Assembly: GCF_014651055.1 (NCBI RefSeq)
Contig: NZ_BMWD01000027.1
Coordinates: forward strand, 81,885 to 145,884
Length of the DNA stretch: 64,000 nucleotides
Reading direction: 5' to 3'
Origin: Streptomyces fructofermentans
Lineage (GTDB): Bacteria; Actinomycetota; Actinomycetes; Streptomycetales; Streptomycetaceae
Shown here: positions 42,080 to 52,118 of the stretch, piece after piece
How the letters are laid out: each line of letters starts with the position of its first letter
Position numbering within the stretch: position 1 is the stretch's first letter
Position numbers and translations under genes: made by a program
The notes under the pieces: generated by a model
What the model was told of the DNA's origin: nothing
Database searches by the model: none
Seen by the model: only the letters and a program-made list of their open reading frames with translations

Positions 42080-43687
42080 ATGACCGAGCCCTCCGGGTCC
42101 GGCACCCCGCGCATCCCCCTGCCCCGCCTCCTGGACACACTGGTCGGCGTCGGCAGCGACCTCGATGTGCGCGCCACGCTCCAGCACGTCGTGGACAGCG
42201 CGGTGGAACTGACCGGCGCACGGTACGCGGCTCTGGGCGTGGTCGACAGCGCGCGGGACGGGCTCACGGAGTTCTGCACGGCGGGGATGCCGGAGGCGGA
42301 GCGGGCCCGGATCGCCCGTCCGCCCGACGGGACCAGCGGGCTGCTCGGCGCGCTCGTCCGCGACCGCGTGCCGCTGCGCCTGGCCGACCTGACCACCGAC
42401 CCGCGCTCGTGCGGCGTGCCGCCCGGCCACCCGGAGATGCGCAGCTTCCTCGGCGTCCCGGTGCTGGCGCACGGCGAGGTGTACGGGAACCTCTACCTCA
42501 CCGAGAAGCGCGGCGGCGGCCCCTTCACGGACGAGGACGAGCAGGTCGTGCGCGTGCTGGCCACCCGGGCGGGCGTCGCGATCGGCAACGCCCGCCTGTA
42601 CGAGTCGGCCCGGCAGCACGAGCGCTGGATCGAGGGCGCGGCGAAGGTGACGACGGCACTGCTCACCGGCACCGCGGCGGCCGACGCGCTGATGACGGTC
42701 GCCGAGTGCGCGCGGGTGCTGGCCGAGGCCTCGGCCGGGGTGATCCTCCAGCCCACCCCTGACGGCGGCATGGAGATCGTGACCGCGTCGACGCCGGACG
42801 ACCCGGGCGACCTGGTCGGCACGACCATCGCGCCCGGCAGCGCCGTGCTGGACCAACTCCTGGGCGGGGAGCCCGTGTTCGTCGAGGACTCGGCGACGGA
42901 CCCGCGCATGACGACCCCCGTGCGGCACCGGTTCGGCCCGAGCATGCTGCTGCCGCTCCAGGCCGACGGCAGGCTCATCGGCACGCTCGCGCTGCCCCGG
43001 CGGCGGGGCGGACGCCCGTACACACCCGTGGAGCGGCTGCTGGCCACGCGGTTCGCCTCGCACGCCGCGCTGGCGATCGTCCTCGCCGACGCGCAGCAGC
43101 GGCGGGAGTGGCTCGCGGTCTTCGAGGACCGCGACCGGATCGCCCGCGACCTGCACGACCTGGTCGTCCAGCGGCTCTTCGCGACCGGCATGATGCTGGA
43201 GTCGACCCGCCGCCGTGCCGCCACCGCCGAGGTGCCCGAACCCGAGGTGCACACGGCCCTCGGCCGGGCCGTCGACGAACTCCAGTCGACGATCCAGGAG
43301 GTCCGTACGACGATCTTCGCGCTCCAGCAGACGCCGGCGGACGCCCCCACCTCCGTACGGGGCCGGGTGCTGCGCGAGACGGCGTGCGCCGCGGCGGTGC
43401 TCGGGCCGCGGCCCTCCGTCCGGTTCACCGGGGCCGTCGACACACTCGTCCCGGAACCGGTGGCCGCACGGCTCCTCGACGCTCTGCGGGATGCCCTCGC
43501 CGCGGCGTGCCGCCGGACGGGGACGACCCGGGTCGGTGTCGACGTCGACGCGACGGCGACGCTGCCGGACGGGCGGGCCGGGGTGCGTCTGACGGTGACC
43601 GACGACGGCCGGCCGGGCGGACCCGGCGCGGGGGGCCCGGACGCAGAAGGGGACGGGACCACGGTGACGTGGCAGTCCCCGCTGTGA
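42080..43687 (+). CDS. Tandem-GAF sensor histidine kinase homologue with degenerate ATPase domain
   Basis: A 535-residue DevS/DosS-like protein. Two GAF domains occupy about residues 25-185 and 200-340. The phospho-acceptor segment follows (DRDRIARDLHDLVVQRLF, His359, HisKA_3 type). The C-terminal HATPase region is short: the N-box Asn is replaced (RDALAAACRRTG), the G1 segment TVTDDGRPGGPGAG remains, but the G2 box and lid expected next are absent and the chain ends TVTWQSPL. ATP binding is therefore doubtful. No response regulator is adjacent. The ATG at 42080 has no good ribosome site; it lies 47 bp after mbl. Confidence 0.82.
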   Translation: MTEPSGSGTPRIPLPRLLDTLVGVGSDLDVRATLQHVVDSAVELTGARYAALGVVDSARDGLTEFCTAGMPEAERARIARPPDGTSGLLGALVRDRVPLRLADLTTDPRSCGVPPGHPEMRSFLGVPVLAHGEVYGNLYLTEKRGGGPFTDEDEQVVRVLATRAGVAIGNARLYESARQHERWIEGAAKVTTALLTGTAAADALMTVAECARVLAEASAGVILQPTPDGGMEIVTASTPDDPGDLVGTTIAPGSAVLDQLLGGEPVFVEDSATDPRMTTPVRHRFGPSMLLPLQADGRLIGTLALPRRRGGRPYTPVERLLATRFASHAALAIVLADAQQRREWLAVFEDRDRIARDLHDLVVQRLFATGMMLESTRRRAATAEVPEPEVHTALGRAVDELQSTIQEVRTTIFALQQTPADAPTSVRGRVLRETACAAAVLGPRPSVRFTGAVDTLVPEPVAARLLDALRDALAAACRRTGTTRVGVDVDATATLPDGRAGVRLTVTDDGRPGGPGAGGPDAEGDGTTVTWQSPL

Positions 43688-44262
43688 ACCGCCCCCGCAC
43701 CACGCGCTGAATCCGTGCGCCCGCCGCCCCGGTGGCCCTGTGACCGTGCGGCCTGTGGCCCTGTGGCCCGTCCGCCCTGTGGCCCGCCGCCCCGTGGGCC
43801 CGTGCCGCCCGCCGCCCCGTTGGCCCGTGCCGCCCGCCGCCCCGTTGGCCCTCCCCGACCCCCGCAACCCGTGTCCCGGTCGCCCCTGCTGGACCTGTCG
43901 CCCCGTCGCCCGTGCCTCGGCCGGGGCCACCGTCACGGGGCCCGCCGGGGCCCGGCGTACGCCACCGGGGTCACGTGGGGCCGCGGATCGCCCCGCGCCG
44001 GGTGAGGGCGTGCGGGGAAGCCGCCGGGAGGGGGTGGAGAGGCGGTGCGGAAGGCCTGAAAGGGGTCCGGCGGGGGCCGCCCGAGGCGGCGGAAGAGGGC
44101 CGTCCGGAGGAATCGCCGCTTCGTAAATGGGGCCGCGCCGGAGACCTCCGACACGGACGGCGGATCCGGTGCCACGCTGGGCGGACCCGGGACCACCCGA
44201 CCGCTGAGAATCCGTCAGACCCACGACCCCGCAGGTCGGATCGATTCTTCACGCGTAGCGCG
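43688..44262. other. Gene-free, repeat-rich interval before the tRNA genes
   Basis: No credible gene. The first 200 bases are built of short C/G-rich repeats, including a 25-bp unit present twice. The rest is ordinary GC-rich sequence, and bases 44225-44262 precede the tRNA-Met 3' end. ACGCG-TAG-CGCGT (44251-44263) is a small hairpin that might help end the tRNA-Met transcript. Confidence 0.4.
43799..43848. repeat. 25-bp unit tandemly repeated twice
   Basis: Two adjacent identical copies starting CCCGTGCCGCCC and ending CCCCGTTGG, in a wider stretch of related GCCC/GTGGCCC-type motifs (43735-43860). This suggests slippage in non-coding DNA. Confidence 0.7.
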
Positions 44263-44339
44263 TGGTGGGGCGGGTGGGACTCGAACCCACGGCCGACGGA
44301 TTATGAGTCCGCTGCTCTAACCGGCTGAGCTACCGCCCC
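44263..44339 (-). tRNA. tRNA-Met (CAT), with encoded CCA
   Basis: The minus-strand sequence folds as a normal tRNA: 7-bp acceptor GGGGCGG/CCGCCCC, D-arm GCTCAGCCGGTTAGAGC, anticodon loop CTCATAA, T-arm GTGGGTTCGAGTCCCAC, discriminator A and an encoded CCA (44265-44263). The anticodon CAT and overall likeness to elongator tRNA-Met favour that over initiator (which begins CGCGG) or tRNA-Ile2. Confidence 0.9.
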
Positions 44340-44473
44340 ATTACGGCGCGTCGCGCACATTTGTGCGCGCCGTCTGCCGCAGCATAGCCGCTCATACGAT
44401 CTCCTGCTTCGGATGGTCGGCTTCGCATGACCTTGAGGACCCCGCCCCGGGCGGAGCGGTTCCCCCGGGCATG

Positions 44474-44499
44474 AAAAAGGACCCCTGAGGGGTCCCTTT
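44474..44499 (-). terminator. Terminator of the tRNA-Asn pair
   Basis: On the minus strand GGACCCC-TCA-GGGGTCC is followed by TTTTT, a textbook intrinsic terminator 7 bp after the first tRNA-Asn. It can also form on the plus strand. Confidence 0.85.
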
Positions 44500-44505
44500 C
44501 CGCTG

Positions 44506-44578
44506 CTCTCCCGACTGGACTCGAACCAGTAACCTGCCGGTTAACAGCCGGCTGCTCTGCCAATTGAGCTACAGGAGA
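44506..44578 (-). tRNA. tRNA-Asn (GTT), copy 1
   Basis: Folds normally with acceptor TCTCCTG/CGGGAGA, anticodon loop CTGTTAA (GTT) and T-loop TTCGAGT; discriminator G, no encoded CCA. The body is identical to copy 2; only the acceptor stem differs. Confidence 0.92.
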
Positions 44579-44583
44579 TCGAG

Positions 44584-44656
44584 CTCCCCCGACTGGACTC
44601 GAACCAGTAACCTGCCGGTTAACAGCCGGCTGCTCTGCCAATTGAGCTACGGAGGA
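44584..44656 (-). tRNA. tRNA-Asn (GTT), copy 2
   Basis: Folds normally with acceptor TCCTCCG/CGGGGGA, anticodon GTT; discriminator G, no encoded CCA. It lies 5 bp upstream of copy 1 in the transcript direction, so the two are made as one precursor ending at the hairpin at 44474. Confidence 0.92.
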
Positions 44657-44801
44657 TTGATCTTTGCATCGAACGTACCTACCTGGGTATTCGCCAGGGG
44701 GCGTGCGCTCGCTGCGACACATACATTAGCGCAAGCAGGGGGGTGCTCCGCCAATCGGTTCCCCCCGCGCCGATGACGACACAAGGGAAGGGTGGCCCGC
44801 C

Positions 44802-45110
44802 ATGCTCTACCGGCTCACGTTCGTCGCCGGACTGGCCCTCGGATACGTGCTCGGCACGCGAGCCGGGCGAGAGCGCTACGAGAAGATGAGGAAGACCGCT
44901 CAGCAGGTCGCACAGAACCCCGCTGTGCGGAACACCGCCGAGACGGCGGCCCAGCAGGGACGCGAGATCGCCGGCAAGGCGTACCACGCGGTGAGCGAGA
45001 AGGTGGGCGACCGGGTCCCGGACTCGGTGGCCGCGCGCGTCCGCTCCCTGCGCGAACGCAACGCGAACGGCACGGGTGCCGAGGACGACTGGGGCACGAG
45101 CAACACCTAG
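44802..45110 (+). CDS. YtxH-like membrane-anchored protein
   Basis: A 102-residue protein with one N-terminal glycine-containing transmembrane segment (LTFVAGLALGYVLGTRAG, residues 5-22) followed by a charged amphipathic helical region (RERYEKMRKTAQQVAQ; KAYHAVSEKVGDRV) and a polar tail. This matches the YtxH/general-stress membrane protein type. It would sit in the inner membrane facing the cytoplasm. GGAAGG precedes the ATG by about eight bases. It lies 145 bp beyond the tRNA cluster and 63 bp before the FGGY kinase. Function is unknown. Confidence 0.75.
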   Translation: MLYRLTFVAGLALGYVLGTRAGRERYEKMRKTAQQVAQNPAVRNTAETAAQQGREIAGKAYHAVSEKVGDRVPDSVAARVRSLRERNANGTGAEDDWGTSNT

Positions 45111-45173
45111 CCGGAACGGGCGACTGCGCCCGACCGGTACGGCCTGCTCCGCTCGTACGGCAGAATTTCCGTC

Positions 45174-46628
45174 ATGGGGATAGTCGCCGGGTTGGACAGT
45201 TCGCCCGATTTCACTCGCATCGTCGTCTGCGACGCGGAGAGCGGAGCCGTGCTCAGGCAGGGCTATGCCCCGCATCCGCTGGACGGCGTGCCGGAGGGCG
45301 GACGGCCCTCGGACGTCGACCCGCAGGCCTGGCTGCTGTCCCTGGGCGAGGCCGCGGGGGGCGGACTCCTCGAAGGGGTCCAGGCCATCGGCGTGTCCAC
45401 GCAGCAGAACGCCCTGGTCCCGGTGGACTCCCAGGGCGGCACGGTACGCCCGGCGATCGTCGGTGGGGACAAGCGGGCGCAGGTCGCGGCCGCCGACCTG
45501 ATCGACGTGCTGGGCGGCCGCGGTTCCTGGGCACAGGCCGTCGGGTGCGTGCCGCAGGCGGCGCAGCCCGTGACGAAGCTGCGCTGGCTCGCGAAGAACG
45601 AGCCCGAGGCCGCGATGCGCACGGCGATGCTGTTCCAGGCGCACGACTGGCTGGTGTGGCAGCTGCTCGGCCGCCCGGCCCGCCGGACCACCGACCGCGG
45701 CGGGGCCTCGGGCACCGGCTACTGGTCGGCCGCGACCGGCGCGTACCGTCCCGACCTGGTCGAGCTGGCCCTCGGGCACCAGGCGCTGCTGCCCGACGTG
45801 CTCGGGCCCTGGGAGGCCGCGGGTACGACGCCCGAGGGGCTGCTGATCTCGGCGGGCACGGGCGAGACGATGGCCGCGGCCTTCGGTCTGGGGATCGGTC
45901 TGGGCGACGCGGTGGTCTCGCTGGGCGCCTCCGGTTCCGTGATGGCGGTCCACCACGAGGCGCTCGTCGACTCCTCCGGGATGATCACCTCCCTCGCCGA
46001 CGCGACCGGGATGCACCTGCCGGTCGTCACCACGCTCAACGCCGTACGGGCGCTTCGCGGGGCGGCCGAACTGCTCGGCGTGCCCGACCTGGAGGCGCTG
46101 TCGGACCTGGCGATGAAGTCCACCCCGGGCTCCCACGGCCTCGTGCTGCTGCCGTACCTGGAGGGCGAGCGGACGCCCAACCTGCCGCACACGGCGGGGA
46201 CCCTGGCCGGGCTGCGGCGCGAGTCGATGAAGCCCGAGCATCTGGCGCGGGCCGCCTTCGAGGGCATGCTGTGCGGGCTCGCGGACGCGCTGGACGTGCT
46301 GCGCGGCCGGGGTGTCGAGGTGCGCCGGATCTTCCTGCTGGGCCAGGCCGCGGAACTGAGCGCGGTCCAGGCGTGCGCCCCCGCGCTGCTCGGGGCGCAG
46401 ATCGTGGTGCCCCAGCCCGGCGACTACGCGGCGATCGGCGCGGCCCGCCAGGCCGCCTGGGCGCTCGGCGTCACGCAGGGCACGCTGCACCCGAGCCGGC
46501 CGCCCGCCTGGCAGGGTCCCGCCGCGCAGGTCCTGGACCCGGGCGAGGAGGTCGCGGTGGGGCAGGCCGTGCGCCAGCAGTACGTGTCGGTGCGGGAGCA
46601 GACCCACCCGGGGGCGTTCCGGTCCTGA
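45174..46628 (+). CDS. FGGY-family carbohydrate kinase (xylulokinase-like)
   Basis: A 484-residue sugar kinase of the FGGY family, which phosphorylates pentuloses or related sugars with ATP. Seen: an N-terminal phosphate-binding loop GIVAGLDSSPDFTRIVVCD, IGVSTQQNALVPVD, KLRWLAKNEP (FGGY signature 1 region), VVSLGASGSVMAV (phosphate loop of the ATPase fold) and LVLLPYLEGERTPNLP (xylulokinase-like). The ATG at 45174 has no ribosome site but is 7 bp after CAGAAT, so leaderless translation is likely. No transporter or isomerase is adjacent, so D-xylulose is an inference from sequence likeness only. Confidence 0.87.
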   Translation: MGIVAGLDSSPDFTRIVVCDAESGAVLRQGYAPHPLDGVPEGGRPSDVDPQAWLLSLGEAAGGGLLEGVQAIGVSTQQNALVPVDSQGGTVRPAIVGGDKRAQVAAADLIDVLGGRGSWAQAVGCVPQAAQPVTKLRWLAKNEPEAAMRTAMLFQAHDWLVWQLLGRPARRTTDRGGASGTGYWSAATGAYRPDLVELALGHQALLPDVLGPWEAAGTTPEGLLISAGTGETMAAAFGLGIGLGDAVVSLGASGSVMAVHHEALVDSSGMITSLADATGMHLPVVTTLNAVRALRGAAELLGVPDLEALSDLAMKSTPGSHGLVLLPYLEGERTPNLPHTAGTLAGLRRESMKPEHLARAAFEGMLCGLADALDVLRGRGVEVRRIFLLGQAAELSAVQACAPALLGAQIVVPQPGDYAAIGAARQAAWALGVTQGTLHPSRPPAWQGPAAQVLDPGEEVAVGQAVRQQYVSVREQTHPGAFRS

Positions 46629-46633
46629 GGTCC

Positions 46634-46690
46634 GGTGCTGAAGTCCGGTCGGCCGGAGGCCGGTGCTGAAGTCCGGTGCTGAAGTCCGGT
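46634..46690. repeat. Three copies of GGTGCTGAAGTCCGGT
   Basis: Copies at 46634-46649, 46662-46677 and 46675-46690 (the last two overlap), interspersed with CGGCCGGAGG-like spacers, immediately after the kinase stop codon. They look like slippage products in the 3' untranslated region. The remaining bases to 46943 hold no gene that I can support. Confidence 0.7.
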
Positions 46691-46943
46691 CGGACGGAGG
46701 CCGTCCGGACCGCACAAGTACGCGCGAGCCCGCACGGGTCCGCAGCGGCGGACGAGTGCGGGCAGGCGGACCTCGGAGGGGTGCCCGGGGACCGCGGGAC
46801 CGGGCCGGACCAGGACCTTGGTCGGATGCGGGTCGGTTCTTGGACCGGTCTTGGGTAAATCGGTTGAGGTAACACGGGTGGAGTGCCCGACGATGGGGCG
46901 AGGGCATGACCCGCCCTGTGCCGACCACTCCGAGAGACCCAGC

Positions 46944-48677
46944 GTGCTCATACGACTCCTGCGTGCCCACCTCAGGCCCTACAAGAAACCGATCGCCCTG
47001 CTGGTACTGCTCCAGTTCCTGCAGACCTGCGCCACGCTCTACCTTCCGACGCTGAACGCCGACATCATCGACAACGGTGTCGTGAAGGGCGACACGGGCT
47101 ACATCCTGTCCTTCGGCGCCCTGATGATCGGCATCTCCCTCGCCCAGGTCGTCTGCAACATCGGCGCCGTCCACCACGGCGCCCGTACGGCCGCGGCGGT
47201 CGGCCGCGACATCCGGGGTGCGGTCTTCGACCGCGTGCAGTCGTTCTCCGCGCGGGAGGTGGGGCACTTCGGGGCGCCCTCGCTGATCACCCGCACGACG
47301 AACGACGTGCAGCAGGTGCAGATGCTCACCCTGATGACGTTCACGCTGCTCGTGTCGGCGCCGATCATGTGCGTCGGCGGCATCGTCCTGGCGCTCGGCC
47401 TGGACGTACCGCTGTCCGGGGTGCTGCTGGCCGTCGTGCCGGTGCTGGGAATCTCGGTGAGCCTCATCGTGCGCCGGCTGCGGCCCCTGTTCCGCACGAT
47501 GCAGGTGCGGCTGGACACGGTGAACCGCGTGCTGCGCGAGCAGATCACCGGCAACCGGGTCATCCGCGCCTTCGTGCGCGACTCGTACGAGGAGGAGCGC
47601 TTCCGGACGGCGAACACCGACCTCACCGAGGTGTCGCTCGGGACCGGCCGGATGCTGGCCCTGATGTTCCCGATCGTCATGACCGTCGTGAACGTGTCGT
47701 CCATCGCGGTGGTGTGGTTCGGCGCCCACCGGATCGACAGCGGGGACATGGAGATCGGCGCGCTCACCGCGTTCCTCGCCTACCTCATGCAGATCGTCAT
47801 GTCCGTGATGATGGCCACCTTCATGTTCATGATGGTGCCGCGCGCCGAGGTGTGCGCCGAGCGCATCCAGGAGGTCCTGGACACGTCGAGCAGCGTCGTG
47901 CCGCCGAAGGCGCCCGTCCTGGAGCTGCGCAGGCACGGCCACCTGGAGATCCGGGGCGCGGGCTTCCGCTACCCGGGTGCCGAGGAGCCGGTACTCAGGG
48001 CCGTCGACCTGGTCGCGCGCCCCGGTGAGACGACCGCCGTGATCGGGTCGACGGGCAGCGGCAAGTCGACCCTTCTGGGGCTCGTGCCGCGGCTGTTCGA
48101 CGCCACCGACGGCGAGGTGCTGGTGGACGGCGTCGACGTCCGGACGGTCGAGCCGCAACTGCTCGCCCGCACCGTCGGCCTCGTACCGCAGAAGCCGTAC
48201 CTGTTCGCCGGGACCGTCGCCACGAACCTGCGGTACGGCCATCCGGACGCGACCGACGAGGAGTTGTGGCACGCGCTGGAGGTGGCGCAGGCCCGGGAGT
48301 TCGTGGAGGCCCTGGAGAACGGCCTCGACGCTCCGATCGCGCAGGGCGGCACGAACGTCTCGGGCGGGCAGCGGCAGCGGCTCGCGATCGCGCGGACCCT
48401 GGTGCAGCGCCCGGAGATCTACCTGTTCGACGACTCCTTCTCGGCGCTCGACTACGCGACGGACGCGGCCCTGCGCTCGGCTCTCGCGCGGGAGACCGCC
48501 GAGGCGACCGTCGTGATCGTCGCCCAGCGGGTGTCGACGATCCGGGACGCCGACCGGATCGTGGTCCTCGACGAGGGCCGCGTCGTCGGGACGGGCCGCC
48601 ACCACGAACTGATGGCGGGCAACGAGACCTACCGGGAGATCGTGCTCTCCCAGCTCACGGAAGCGGAGGCAGCCTGA
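46944..48677 (+). CDS. ABC exporter half-transporter, degenerate-site partner
   Basis: A 577-residue half-transporter with six transmembrane helices (about residues 15-310) and an ATPase domain. Walker A is GSTGSGKST, the signature VSGGQRQRL is perfect, but Walker B reads YLFDDSFSALD, with Asp in place of the catalytic Glu. The partner gene, overlapping by one base (TGATG), has the opposite pattern, as in asymmetric heterodimers such as TM287/288 or BmrCD. These export drugs, lipids or peptides. GTG start with GAGAG seven bases upstream. Confidence 0.9.
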   Translation: MLIRLLRAHLRPYKKPIALLVLLQFLQTCATLYLPTLNADIIDNGVVKGDTGYILSFGALMIGISLAQVVCNIGAVHHGARTAAAVGRDIRGAVFDRVQSFSAREVGHFGAPSLITRTTNDVQQVQMLTLMTFTLLVSAPIMCVGGIVLALGLDVPLSGVLLAVVPVLGISVSLIVRRLRPLFRTMQVRLDTVNRVLREQITGNRVIRAFVRDSYEEERFRTANTDLTEVSLGTGRMLALMFPIVMTVVNVSSIAVVWFGAHRIDSGDMEIGALTAFLAYLMQIVMSVMMATFMFMMVPRAEVCAERIQEVLDTSSSVVPPKAPVLELRRHGHLEIRGAGFRYPGAEEPVLRAVDLVARPGETTAVIGSTGSGKSTLLGLVPRLFDATDGEVLVDGVDVRTVEPQLLARTVGLVPQKPYLFAGTVATNLRYGHPDATDEELWHALEVAQAREFVEALENGLDAPIAQGGTNVSGGQRQRLAIARTLVQRPEIYLFDDSFSALDYATDAALRSALARETAEATVVIVAQRVSTIRDADRIVVLDEGRVVGTGRHHELMAGNETYREIVLSQLTEAEAA

Positions 48678-50605
48678 TGGCCGGGCCCATGGGTCGAATG
48701 ATGGCCGGGGGCGGCCCGGACCAGCGCTCGATGGACTTCAAGGGGTCCGGCAGGCGCCTGCTCGCCCGGTTCAAGCACGAGCGGAGCACCCTCTACGGGA
48801 TGCTCGGCGCCGTGGTGGTCAGCGTGGGCCTGTCCGTGCTGGGGCCGAAGATCCTCGGGCGGGCCACCGACCTGGTGTTCGCGGGCGTCGTCGGGCGGGA
48901 GATGCCCGCGGGGCGGACCAAGGCCGAGGTCCTGGCGGAGATGCGGGAGCGCGGTGACGGCAGGACCGCCGACATGCTCTCCGGGACCGACTTCACACCG
49001 GGCGAGGGCGTCGACTTCGGCGCGGTCGCCGAGGTGCTCGGGATCGCGCTCGCGGCGTTCCTCGTGGCCGGTCTGCTGATGACCGTGGCGACGCGGCTGG
49101 TGAACAGAGCGGTCAACAGGACCATGTACCGGATGCGCGAGGACGTGCAGACGAAGCTGTCCCGGCTTCCGCTGTCCTACTTCGACCGGCGGCAGCGCGG
49201 CGAGGTGCTCAGCCGTGCCACCAACGACATCGACAACATCGGGCAGACGCTCCAGCAGTCGATGGGCCAGCTCATCAACTCGCTGCTGACCATCATCGGC
49301 GTCCTCGTGGTGATGTTCTGGGTCTCGCCGCTGCTCGCGCTCGTCGCGCTGGTCACCGTGCCGCTGTCCTTCGTCGTCGCCACCCGCGTCGGCAAGCGGT
49401 CGCAGCCGCACTTCGTGCAGCAGTGGCGGACCACCGGCAGGCTCAACGCGCACATCGAGGAGATGTACACCGGGCACACCCTGGTCAAGGTCTTCGGACG
49501 GCAGCAGGAGTCGGCTGCGCAGTTCGCCGAGGAGAACGAGAAGCTGTACGAGGCCGGTTTCCGGGCGCAGTTCAACAGCGGGGTCATGCAGCCGCTGATG
49601 ATGTTCGTGTCCAACCTGAACTACGTGCTGGTCGCGGTCGTGGGCGGGCTGCGGGTGGCGTCGGGCGCGCTGTCGATCGGTGACGTGCAGGCGTTCATCC
49701 AGTACTCGCGGCAGTTCTCCATGCCGCTCACGCAGGTCGCCTCGATGGCCAACCTCGTGCAGTCCGGGGTCGCCTCCGCCGAGCGGATCTTCGAGCTGCT
49801 GGACGCGGAGGAGCAGGCGGCGGACCCGGTGTCCGGCACCACGCCGGTGGAGCTCCGGGGGCGGGTGGCGCTGGAGGGCGTCTCGTTCCGCTACGACCCG
49901 GAGAAGCCCCTCATCGAGGACCTGTCGCTCAAGGTGGAGCCCGGGCACACGGTGGCGATCGTGGGCCCCACGGGTGCCGGCAAGACGACGCTGGTCAATC
50001 TGCTGATGCGGTTCTACGAGGTCACCGGCGGGCGCATCACCCTCGACGGGGTCGACGTGGCGGACATGTCCCGGGACGAACTCCGGGCCGGTATAGGCAT
50101 GGTGCTCCAGGACACCTGGCTGTTCGGCGGGACGATCGCGGAGAACATCGCGTACGGGGCCTCGGGCGAGGTGACCCGCGGGGAGATCGAGGAGGCGGCC
50201 AGGGCCGCGCACGCGGACCGGTTCGTCCGGACGCTGCCCGACGGGTACGACACCGTGATCGACGACGAGGGGTCCGGGGTGAGCGCCGGCGAGAAGCAGC
50301 TCATCACGATCGCCCGGGCCTTCCTGTCCGACCCGGTGATCCTCGTGCTGGACGAGGCGACCAGTTCCGTGGACACGCGGACCGAGGTGCTCATCCAGAA
50401 GGCGATGGCGAAGCTCGCGCACGGCAGGACGTCGTTCGTGATCGCGCACCGGCTGTCGACCATCCGGGACGCGGACACCATCCTCGTGATGGAGGACGGC
50501 TCCATCGTCGAGCAGGGCGCGCACGCCGAACTGCTCGCGGCGGACGGCGCGTACGCGCGGCTGTACCGGGCGCAGTTCTCGCAGGCCGCGGTGGAGGTGG
50601 ACTGA
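48677..50605 (+). CDS. ABC exporter half-transporter, consensus-site partner
   Basis: A 642-residue half-transporter. It has an extra Met/Gly-rich N-terminus (MAGPMGRMMAGGGP) and a longer first periplasmic region (GREMPAGRTKAEVLAEM), six helices and an ATPase domain. Walker A is GPTGAGKTT and Walker B LVLDEATSSVD, with its catalytic Glu, but the signature is altered (GVSAGEKQL). Combined with the first subunit this gives one competent and one degenerate ATP site, the standard heterodimer arrangement. The start overlaps the upstream stop. A long hairpin follows. Confidence 0.9.
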   Translation: MAGPMGRMMAGGGPDQRSMDFKGSGRRLLARFKHERSTLYGMLGAVVVSVGLSVLGPKILGRATDLVFAGVVGREMPAGRTKAEVLAEMRERGDGRTADMLSGTDFTPGEGVDFGAVAEVLGIALAAFLVAGLLMTVATRLVNRAVNRTMYRMREDVQTKLSRLPLSYFDRRQRGEVLSRATNDIDNIGQTLQQSMGQLINSLLTIIGVLVVMFWVSPLLALVALVTVPLSFVVATRVGKRSQPHFVQQWRTTGRLNAHIEEMYTGHTLVKVFGRQQESAAQFAEENEKLYEAGFRAQFNSGVMQPLMMFVSNLNYVLVAVVGGLRVASGALSIGDVQAFIQYSRQFSMPLTQVASMANLVQSGVASAERIFELLDAEEQAADPVSGTTPVELRGRVALEGVSFRYDPEKPLIEDLSLKVEPGHTVAIVGPTGAGKTTLVNLLMRFYEVTGGRITLDGVDVADMSRDELRAGIGMVLQDTWLFGGTIAENIAYGASGEVTRGEIEEAARAAHADRFVRTLPDGYDTVIDDEGSGVSAGEKQLITIARAFLSDPVILVLDEATSSVDTRTEVLIQKAMAKLAHGRTSFVIAHRLSTIRDADTILVMEDGSIVEQGAHAELLAADGAYARLYRAQFSQAAVEVD

Positions 50606-50614
50606 CGGTCCCGG

Positions 50615-50670
50615 ACGCCGGAGGGGCCGGAGCACGTGGCGCGGCCGCCACGGTCCGGCCCCTCCGGCGT
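50615..50670. terminator. Bidirectional terminator between the ABC exporter and hrdA
   Basis: ACGCCGGAGGGGCCGGA (50615-50631) and its exact complement (50654-50670) form a 17-bp stem, and the 22-base loop itself contains GTGGC/GCCAC. It serves convergent genes on both strands. Confidence 0.8.
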
Positions 50671-50693
50671 TCGCGGGCGCGTCCGCCCCGCGC

Positions 50694-52016
<1,323 letters not shown>

Positions 52017-52049
52017 GAGGGGCGTGCGGTGACTTTTTGAGTCCGGTGC

Positions 52050-52065
52050 GTGACCGCGCGGTTAC
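52050..52065. promoter_or_regulatory. 16-bp near-palindrome in the hrdA divergent promoter region
   Basis: GTGACCGCGCGGTTAC is self-complementary except at one symmetric pair (GTnACCGCGCGGTnAC). It lies 34 bp from the hrdA start and 53 bp from the divergent gene, so a regulator bound here could control both. Confidence 0.5.
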
Positions 52066-52118
52066 CCTCGCGGGAATCTCGTGTGCCTGTTCGTGCCCTC
52101 ATCTGGCACGATTCCCGC

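Noticed and set aside
43715..44328. Open frames across the repeat-rich interval before tRNA-Met
   Set aside because: They run through tandem C/G repeats and into the tRNA gene, with Pro/Arg-only translations.
44263..44656. tRNA cluster as an integration site for a mobile element
   Set aside because: No integrase, excisionase or flanking direct repeat of a tRNA 3' end is visible within the window; the repeated bodies are simply two full tRNA genes.
46818..46943. An upstream in-frame start for the first ABC exporter subunit
   Set aside because: The 42 extra residues are polar and unlike exporter N-termini, whereas GTG 46944 has a ribosome site and begins just before the first helix region.
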